Position numbers and translations under genes: made by a program. Positions 56,850 to 64,000 of a stretch of DNA of 64,000 nucleotides are shown piece by piece. The DNA is from Megalobrama amblycephala (Eukaryota; Chordata; Actinopteri; Cypriniformes; Xenocyprididae), in contig NC_063052.1 in the NCBI RefSeq assembly GCF_018812025.1, forward strand, positions 27,386,354 through 27,450,353, given 5' to 3'. Numbering within the stretch: position 1 is the stretch's first letter; each line of letters opens with the position of its first letter. The notes beneath the pieces were generated by a model that searched no databases, was not told the DNA's origin, and was given only the letters and a program-made list of their open reading frames with translations.

Positions 56850-58200
56850 ATGTTCAAAGTTGACATGTATATGACTTTCTTTCTTTTTCTTTTTTAGAAA
56901 ATTTGTAGAAAAATAATTCACCTTTGTGAGTTCATACAATGCAGGTTTATGGGACCTCTAAAGTTGATGCTTCAAAAACCACACAAAACAAACATGCCGG
57001 GAATTCCATACGACCCCAGTTGATCAAAATGTAGGGGTATGTAAATTATAAACCATTACTTCCAGCCAAGAAGTGAAGTGTAGCACAAAGGACTGTAACT
57101 TCTCGAGTTTCACAACATGCTTAAATTTTAAAATATTAGTATTTTTACAGAAACCTATGGATTCACTGATACATTGATTCATCAACTGGGGTCATATGAA
57201 TAACTGTTGTGTTCTTTTTGTGCGGTTTTTGAAGTGTCAACTTTGGAAGTCCTGTACATTTGGACTTACAGAGATGGATTCTTTTTCTAAAAATCTTTGT
57301 GTTAATCTGAAGAAAGAAAGTCATATACATTCGGGAAATCTTGAGGGTGAGGAAATGATGAAAGAATTCAACCTGGTCTCATGGGAGAGACGCACGTTTT
57401 CGCGAGACACAAAATTACGTACCGATGCGTAAGTCTCGCTGCAGTTTCCGACAGAAACAAATGCTAGAGGCCGGTAAAACGTCAATAGGTGCTTTTGCTC
57501 ATTTTCACACATGGTTTCGATGACGGCCAGGGTCGGATTATGGATTAATAAAGACTCGTTTTCACGTTTCCTCGTGCAATACGATGTTACGACTTCAAAA
57601 CGCTTCTTACCAGAGTGCCCGATTTGTAAACGAACGTACTTTGGACTTGCGTCGCTTGACTGGCTCTATGCATTTCGCTTTTTTTGGCTGTAACCAAGTT
57701 TGCTCGGTAGCTCAGCCGATACGGAGTTGAACTTACAATGAGGAATCGACTCCCCCTGCCTGGGTACGAATCCCGTGAAAGGCGACTGACGGTAACAAGA
57801 GAGATCAAAGAGAGATCTAAAAGAGCTGTAAAACGGTACGATCGCGGATGCTTCTTACGTCACGTTTGCTTTTGTTAACTTTCGGTTTAGGCATAGTGTC
57901 GGTGGGAAGTTATTTTAAAATGCAACAGAGCACAAATGTCAAATCAAGAACCGTGGCGATTCATCTAAAAAGCAATGTCATAAAAACGTACCACACTTAC
58001 CTTATTATCTGCTCCGGCAAAAAAAACAAAACAAAATTAACACGCTTTTAGATCCACTCAGTGGACATTTTGCATCGAAACTGCAGCGATATATACTCAT
58101 TGGTACGTATTTCGCAACTGGCGAAAACGTGCCCAAGGGTACGTTTTCGTCATGAGACCAGGTTTAAAGAATTCTAATTTTTGGGTGAAGTATCACTTTT
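56850..58200. mobile_element. Foldback MITE (TTTTTGGGTGAA family) split by another element
   Basis: The left arm ACATGTATATGACTTTCTTTC ... CATACGACCCCAGTTGATC (56865-57025) returns inverted at 57182-57345 (GATTCATCAACTGGGGTCATA; GAAAGAAAGTCATATACATT). The right end AGGGTGAGGAAATGATGAAAG...TTTTTGGGTGAAGTATC is interrupted at 57368 and resumes at 58165. Confidence 0.75.
57369..58164. mobile_element. AACCTGGTCTCATG-ended element with tRNA-like module
   Basis: The ends are AACCTGGTCTCATG and CATGAGACCAGGTT, with (A)AAGAATTC on both sides (8-9 bp duplication). The sub-terminal GCGAAAACGTGC is mirrored. At 57695-57780 a tRNA-like module is present: GCTCGGTAGCTCAGCCGATA (A-box-like) and GGGTACGAATCCCG (B-box-like). 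There is no transposase. The 8-9-bp duplication fits hAT or Mutator-like mobilisation. Confidence 0.78.
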
Positions 58201-58984
58201 ACATACAACAAGCGGAGTTCAGTTGTTTGTGGTTGCCAATATCAAAACTTCATTAATAAAAAAGTCAACTTTGCAGTCAAAGGTGTGTGTATATCGGCTA
58301 TTTCCATGTGGCTCATCCAGACCGAATTTAAAGTTGGGATTATCAGTTTCACAATTAAGCAAAAGGTGTGAGATGCAGTGCCATATTGTGAATCCACAGC
58401 ATGGCCTCAAGAGCCATATTGCTTTTATAGAACAGTTATTGACATAACACCCTGCTTTGCTGCTAGGGTGTCAGTGCTAGTGCCTTTCCTGTGGTTCTGA
58501 ATGGCAAAATCAGTTCTGCACCCTCTCACAAATAGTCTGATGCATATTGCACACAAAAATGACAAGATCTTACTATAATGGCAGGTGACAATCTGTCTGG
58601 CAGTCTAGTGAAGACATGTTTACAAGGTACCAGGCTGCTACACTAAGTGCTTCAGAGCACAGAATCTGCTAAAGTTTTGAATGTCCATGGTATCAAATCT
58701 TTTAGTTTTTCCTTATTATTATTATTTTTTATTCAGGAGATTAGACACCTTACAGAAAGTAAATAAGATGTCCGTGCATACCTATAATTTTAGATATCTA
58801 AGAAAATTATGTTACACTTAAGTTTACAATTTAAGGTGTCCGTTTACAGTGTAATTATACATACAATCATTATTAAACAGTGCTGCAAGATCCAGTGAGA
58901 AGTGTTTGGACTAAGCACAGAATTAAAAAACGGTGCTTCAAGATCCAATGATAACAATGTTAATGTATGTATACTTGGTGAAAC
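58201..58984. other. No recognised feature
   Basis: No gene or element boundary recognised. Confidence 0.5.
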
Positions 58985-59145
58985 AACAAAATATTGCAAG
59001 GCACACGTGTTTAAGTGTTAACGGCCTTTAACAAACTGGGCTAATACATTAAAACATTCGGCTTAACACAGCCTTCTTCAGGATGCACATCCATTGCTCA
59101 CACAAGCATTCTTTAAATCAGTGGATCATCAAAGCAGCTGGTTAA
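58985..59145 (-). mobile_element. Penelope-like terminal repeat, left copy
   Basis: The minus strand reads GATGTGCATCCTGAAGAAGG then CTGTGTTAAGCCGAATG. It matches the right copy (62395-62512) inversely, together with the neighbouring AAATCAGTGGATCATCAAA. Confidence 0.78.
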
Positions 59146-59839
59146 ACAGTGGGAATGGCTATATACTGTATATATTCTTTTGGTCACGTATTAATGCTTT
59201 ATTCTGCATTACCATATTCTACATCCCTTAGGGAGATAACTACTACCTTGTTTCAAATAGGCGCATTTCTAAAACTAACCATTGGTATTTCTGGAAATAT
59301 AGTCCTGAGTGTGCTGTCACTTTCAATAATCCCAATTAGAATTTACAATACATTTAATTTGTGTTGCCTCTCGGCTGTAAGTCACTGAAAAGAAAACATA
59401 ATCTGAGTTATTTGAAGGATATTTGGTGCCATGCCAGAATATTTGAAGCCTGTATTTATAATGCATTATAAGGGGATTCTTAATGTGTTATAATACATGC
59501 ATGATGCCTTATAAACAACCATATAATATGTTGTATCATCTTATAAATAATCACAACAATAGGTACAATACATTGTAATACTTACCTATTTGTGGTTATA
59601 ACTTCTAAAAGTACAATGCTTTATAACTCCAGATGAAGCCTGCATTTACAGAAATTTGATTTTACCTTAAGGGAAATGTATTATAACCACTTCATGATAT
59701 CTTATGGCTGTTTAAAAGAAGACTTAACTTTTGTTACTTTACTTAAAGCATACAAAGACCACTTAAATAAAGCATTAAGAATACTCTTATGATGCATTAT
59801 AAATGCAGGCCTCATCTGGGGTTATAATGCATTGTACTT

Positions 59840-61349
59840 TTAAAGGGTCATGAAACCCCAGAACACATTTTTTGAGCTGTGAACAGATATATATAGGCTG
59901 CACATCATTGAAAACACTAAAAGGTACTCATTAATTTTATTTAAAAGTTAAAATGAGTTATTTTTGCATTTTTCAGAGTGATTTCTGTCTTCCGGTGTGA
60001 CGGAAACACTCACGGTAGCTGCTGGATCTTGGTGTGGCGAAGTCTTCTGTAACGAAGGCAGGACTCAGAGTAAGATCCAAATGCAGCGTTTTATTTGAAG
60101 TGAGCGTGGTCGTACAGGCAGGGTCAAACAGGAACAAACAGGAGCAATAAGGAACAGGCAGAGTCGTAGTCAGGGTACAGGCAAGGATCGAGGCAGGCAG
60201 CAATGGGTCATAAAACAGGAATCAGGCAGGAACAGTAACAAACAGGTAAACAGGGAAATAACGCTTGGAATTGTACACTGAGGAAACAAGACTTCGCCGT
60301 GAGGTGGTGTGTGTATGAGTCTTTTATAGTCCAGGTAATGTGTGGCAGCTGGGTGTGGTGATTAGTGTGGAGTGATTGTGAAGTGAGTGCAGGTGATGAG
60401 CAATGGAGGATCATGGGAAATGTAGTCCGGGATGTGACAGGAACAGACGTGATCGTGACATCCGGTTTGAAAAGCAAAGTCGGAGCAACGTCACAAAATC
60501 TGACGTCATCGTGTACTACCGGCAAGATCCGGAGTGCTGGTTGACTCCATTTATGGGCTGGTCGGACATGCTGACGTCAACAGTTTCTGTATTTATTCAT
60601 GAGATAAAGCTCATTTAATCCAATCACTGCGCTGTAGTATGTATAAGATTATAACTGTGGTATTATGCATGAGGAAGTATCACTTCTCTCGCTTCTGTCT
60701 CTTGTCATTTAGAGACATCGGTGCTCGTTTCCTCAGTGCTACAACACAATGTGTTTTCCTGAGCACGCATATGATCGGTTTCAGCGCGGAGCTTCGCGTT
60801 GTGTTTAACAACACTAGCCACATGGATCCTAGCTCATATACCGAATAAAGTATTCGTGTTTAAAATTTTTATATTTATATAGACATATTTCACATATTCT
60901 CCTGCACCAAACATGAACCAGCACAGTGTATGCACACATATTTCATCAAGTCTTCTTCAAATGAATTATATGTGCAAACTGGACACTGATACAGTGGTGT
61001 AGCCTATCTGAACGTGACAACACGATTATTCTAATAGACAAAAGACTGATTTTGAGACTGCAGTGCTCGTAAACGTAATCAAAGTAGCCTATTATTAGCC
61101 CTATTAAATATTCTTTCGCATTTCTCCCTTGTGCTTGGGAGTTTGTTGTCATTTTTTCCATGCTTATATATTAATATTCATTATTCTGTATAATGAGTGT
61201 GTTCTATGTCTGTGCTTCATTGGTTGTTCTCTCCTCTCTTCCCCCCGTCTACACTCCCACTTTTCCAGAGCTTTACATACCTATTTTAAGTTTTTTGAGC
61301 TTTGAGGTGTGAACGACCAGGGTAAAACGGGGGTTTCATGACCCTTTAA
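59840..61349. mobile_element. TTAA-flanked MITE (AAGGGTCATGAAACCCC ends)
   Basis: The left end is TTAAAGGGTCATGAAACCCC and the right end GGGGTTTCATGACCCTTTAA, a perfect inverse. Removal restores the surrounding element as ...GTACTTTTAAAAGTTATAACC. A gypsy solo LTR sits inside at 59996. Confidence 0.9.
59996..60460 (-). mobile_element. Gypsy-type solo LTR with 5-bp duplication
   Basis: On the minus strand it runs from TGTCACGATCACGTCTG to GTGTTTCCGTCACA (465 bp, TG...CA). It is flanked on both sides by CCGGA (TCCGG on plus, 59991-59995 and 60461-60465). It contains a TATA-like CTATAAAAGACTC and AATAAAACGC polyadenylation signal in the right order. No internal coding sequence remains, so it formed by LTR-LTR recombination. 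Confidence 0.93.
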
Positions 61350-61621
61350 AAGTTATAACCACAAATAGTTAAGTATTATAATGTATTGTACCTATTGTTA
61401 TGATTATTTATAAGATGATACAAAATAGGTTGTTTATAATAAGACATTATGTATTATAAATACAGGCTTCATAGAAAGTGTTACCTTATATTGTTGCACT
61501 CTTTTTTTCTGCAATAATAGCTTTCTGTCAACAGAGTTAATTTTCTCTGTGGCACTCGTTAATACTTTCAAATCATACCCCCTCTGTCAAAATATATTAG
61601 TTATATTAGTCTATATTAGTT

Positions 61622-62130
61622 TCATTCTGAATCACAAATGCGTTTCAGTTTTTGAAACTGACCATAAGGAATATTTTCAATCAACCAAGGTGGATGAAAA
61701 CTATTGGCTCTAAGAATGGTATTGCAGCCCATTAATTTCCTGAAAATCGAAGTATGCAAATCACCATTATCATCTTTATTCATTTTTAAATCCAGGAAAT
61801 TATTTTTCAGACACTGAATAGTCAAGGCTCAATTTCAAATTCTAGTTTGTAATACTAGACTCATGGAATACATGTAATTCTGACTCTGAGCCAGACCAAA
61901 TCAGCATAACATCATCAATGTATCATCACCAACATACAATTTTATCAAAAAGGGGTTATCCATTCATTGGGAATGGAATACAAGGGTCTATGGAAAGTAA
62001 AAAAATCATACTCATTTTGAGATATCCAATTCTCATCCTTTGCAATTTTCATCCAATTTTGCCTCACTTGTCTGCCGGTTTCACAATAATTTCCTTATTT
62101 CCAAAAAGCAAAAGCATTTCAATGCTCTGA
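61622..62130 (-). pseudogene. Penelope-like element reverse transcriptase fragment
   Basis: On the minus strand, 62115-62060 reads KEIIVKPADK (family motif I.KPADKGG). About 61925-61880 reads YIDDV-like MLIWSGSESEL, the RT active-site region. 61825-61622 reads FLDLKMNKDDNGDLHTSIFRK then GCNTILRANSFHPPWLIENI and QFQKLKRIC, the conserved PLE segment after the active site. Much of the RT core and the GIY-YIG endonuclease are missing, and stops occur. Flanking inverted terminal repeats lie at 58985 and 62395. Confidence 0.85.
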
Positions 62131-62165
62131 TGTATAGATGTATAGAAACCCCCAAACCTTAACAT

Positions 62166-62370
62166 AACTCAAAATAATGAGATATTATGTCAAAATAATG
62201 AGACATTATGTCAAAATAATGACATATCTTGAAATAACAAATTATGTTGAAATAACAAGTTATGTCGAAATAATGAGATATTATGTCGAAATAACAGCTT
62301 AATATCTTGAAATAACAAGTTATGATGTCAAAATAACAAGATATTATGTTGAAATAATGAGTTATTAAGT
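62166..62370. repeat. Degenerate ATGTCAAAATAATGAGATATT minisatellite
   Basis: About 10 units of 18-21 bp alternating ATGTC(A/G)AAATAA and TCTTGAAATAACAAG. The minus-strand CYFDIISHYFDI frame is a by-product. Confidence 0.88.
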
Positions 62371-62394
62371 TTTCCTTTTTTTTCTCCACCATGC

Positions 62395-62512
62395 GGTTCA
62401 GGACTTCCGTAGATAAACCAGCTGTTTTGATGATCCACTGATTTAAAGAATTCCTGTGTGAGAAATGGATGTGCACCCTGAAGAAGGCTTTGTTAAGCCA
62501 AACGCGTTGTTC
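62395..62512 (+). mobile_element. Penelope-like terminal repeat, right copy
   Basis: Contains TGATGATCCACTGATTTAAAG, GGATGTGCACCCTGAAGAAG and GCTTTGTTAAGCCAAACGCG. Inverse of the left copy. The CTGAAGA...AAAC arrangement resembles the hammerhead ribozyme core known from PLE terminal repeats. Confidence 0.78.
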
Positions 62513-64000
62513 AAAATTTTTAACCGCAGTTTCACAGACAAGGCTTAAGCTAGTTCTAGAATAAAATGCATGTTTTAATCAGGATAAAAGCATATATTGA
62601 AAGCTAACAAACAGCAGTGACAGCATATCTAAACACTTTGACACAAATACAAAATAAAATAACATTCATAAACGTCCTTTAAAAGCCGCGATTGCAGAGG
62701 TTCTGCTTGACCCTCTTCATCTGGGTCTGATTCGGGCTCAACTTGATACAGCAATATAGATGGCATTATTTACATTTCCACTGAAGCACGTAACAACACA
62801 TGGTTAGGGGCGTGGCATTTCCAGACGCTTCAGCGAATCACGATACACTGGGCCAGTGTAATGACTGAGACAAATCAGACACAATTATTTGTTAGTTAAC
62901 CAATAGTTTTAAGCTCACTCTGGGGTCTGTCCCCATCCCCCGCGAAGTTCTCAGTTACAAGTTTATTGCGCCAAAGAATGTACTTGCCACATTGAGAGCA
63001 GAGAAGAGACACAGAAAATCTGCATCTTCCCTGCATTTTCCACACAGAACACAGACGTTCCTGCATTAATTAATAGACAGACTATTCTATAAATGAACAT
63101 GCATATTCCCAGGAAATGGTATCCATTATTACTGTGTTGTATTGCAGTCATTGTATTTACATGTTTTATGATTTTTAAGTTTTATGACATTTAAGGTAAC
63201 TTCAATTATGCCATGTTTAGTGTCTATGGGTTCGTATCGAGCAGATTTAAATACTTGTGTATGCGGTATGTCCATACCTGTGCAACACATCAGTATTACA
63301 AGAATCTTTAATAGTTCTTCTTCAAAAACTCAGCCAGTTAATCTGCTTGATCATAAAAGCCCCGACAAGGGGGTGTGTTGTCGCATGGAAATACAACACC
63401 TTCATTGGCTACATCGACTTTAAAAAGTTGGACTTTGACCAGAGGTTAAAAGCTAGAGAACAATGTCACTCCCTCTCTTTCCTTGCTTCTGGAACCACTG
63501 AACAGGCGTCTATTGGCTGGAGGCCTTTTCAGGCCAAGGCCTATAGGCCTAAGCCTGCCGGCCTCTGCCTACAACCAAGCCATGTGCTCATCTATAAGTT
63601 GTTTCACAGTAATTCATCCAACGCAGAAGATACTGGCAACAACTTCGGACTGAATCCTCAAAATCTCTCCTCAGATGGCAGATCCGATGCTCCTCAGCCT
63701 AAAGGCATCTTGCAAGTATCGTACATTTTAGCACTGACAGCGATTTAGTATTGATTTGTAAAACTTACCTTTGTCAGCAAAGGTGTTTTATTACTGAGGA
63801 AACTGATGATTCTTTTCCAGATTGCCTTTGACTTTTTCCTATAGCTCTATCAATAGTTCCACTTCCTGTTCAACTCTGTCATTGCTCATTCTTACCTACG
63901 TATGTGTGTGACCTTCGTGTTTGTTATGTGTTTGTTAGTTTAGTTATGTGTTTGTGAGTTAGTTAATAAAGATTGTGCACAATACATATTTGGTTCTGAC
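62513..64000. other. Unassigned repeat-like sequence to window end
   Basis: 62690-62870 resembles a MITE (GGGGCGTGGCATTTCCAGACG). 63340-63990 is GC-richer, with CCCCGACAAGGGGGTGTGTTG, palindromic AGGCCAAGGCCTATAGGCCT at 63532, and a final AATAAAGATTGTGCAC like a polyadenylation region. It could be a retrotransposon 5' part or LTR. The plus-strand frame at 63257-63748 has no domain I recognise. Confidence 0.4.

Larger units (their letters stand above)
59446..61485. mobile_element. MITE with GTATTTATAAT ends, split by a TTAA element
   Basis: The left arm GCCTGTATTTATAATGCATTA ... AATAATCACAACAATAGGTAC returns inverted at 61365-61485 (GTACCTATTGTTATGATTAT; TAATACATAATG-type, AATACAGGCTTCATAGAAAG). 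The right end AGTGTTACCTTA matches the GTAACACTTT family. It was interrupted at TTAA near 59840. Confidence 0.75.

Noticed and set aside
57690..57790. Genuine tRNA gene
   Set aside because: The A- and B-box-like parts are present but the cloverleaf stems do not pair convincingly and it lies inside a MITE.

Overview
This is a eukaryotic, vertebrate window. It is AT-rich, intron-dominated and packed with transposon debris, and has no bacterial gene organisation. Two short exons and a third exon with a tissue-specific promoter identify it as the 5' part of the thyroid hormone receptor beta gene (thrb) on the minus strand. The repeat types point to a cypriniform fish: TTAA-flanked MITEs starting AGTTCACCCAAAAATGAA, tRNA-derived SINEs with a TGGCCTAATGG A box, fish L2-type LINE 3' ends, Tc1 MITEs, and MITEs with ACTCTAAAAAATGCTGGGTT-like ends. 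The species assignment is inference from repeat character and from recalled similarity to zebrafish TR-beta1; I could not run a search.

The gene is read from high to low coordinates. The candidate translation-start exon (37401-37465) ends ATG TCA G. A 51-nt exon (33788-33838) continues with codons for EQADKC...MQN and a final G. A separate TATA-type promoter near 851-858 drives the TR-beta2-specific first exon (coding 314-650), which begins MNYCM and also ends in phase 1 with G. Both isoform exons can therefore join the same downstream exon, which in the family encodes (G)YIPSYLDKDELC and the DNA-binding domain; it lies outside the window. The 5' noncoding exons of TR-beta1, if upstream of 37465, were not located.

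Layout. 1-4.1 kb: TR-beta2 exon, its promoter and unassigned flank. 4.1-9.4 kb: L2 tail, microsatellites, several MITEs. 9.7-13.8 kb: a decayed minus-strand LINE inside a MITE-like frame, then a gypsy-like Gag/LTR fragment. 15.2-16.9 kb: SINE and MITE. 17.5-26.1 kb: an almost full-length Tx1-type LINE (minus strand) split by a 3.0-kb CACTG-ended element that itself holds a giant foldback and another MITE. 26.6-33.75 kb: a second, plus-strand APE-type LINE, broken by insertions and ending 37 bp from the 51-nt exon. 34.5-37.3 kb: MITE and Tc1-like elements in the small intron. 37.8-41.4 kb: SINE head, minisatellite, mirrored GATA/TATC arrays and a 27-bp-unit array. 41.4-43.4 kb: an internally deleted L2-type LINE. 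43.6-58.2 kb: many MITEs and foldbacks, some nested. 59-62.5 kb: a Penelope-like element containing a four-layer nest that ends in a gypsy solo LTR.

Nothing in the window looks like a new multigene system. The strongest items for follow-up are the two alternative thrb starts with uORFs, the retroelement next to a splice donor, the nested insertion stacks with readable target-site duplications, the hammerhead-like motifs in the Penelope-like ends, and several near-perfect palindromes.
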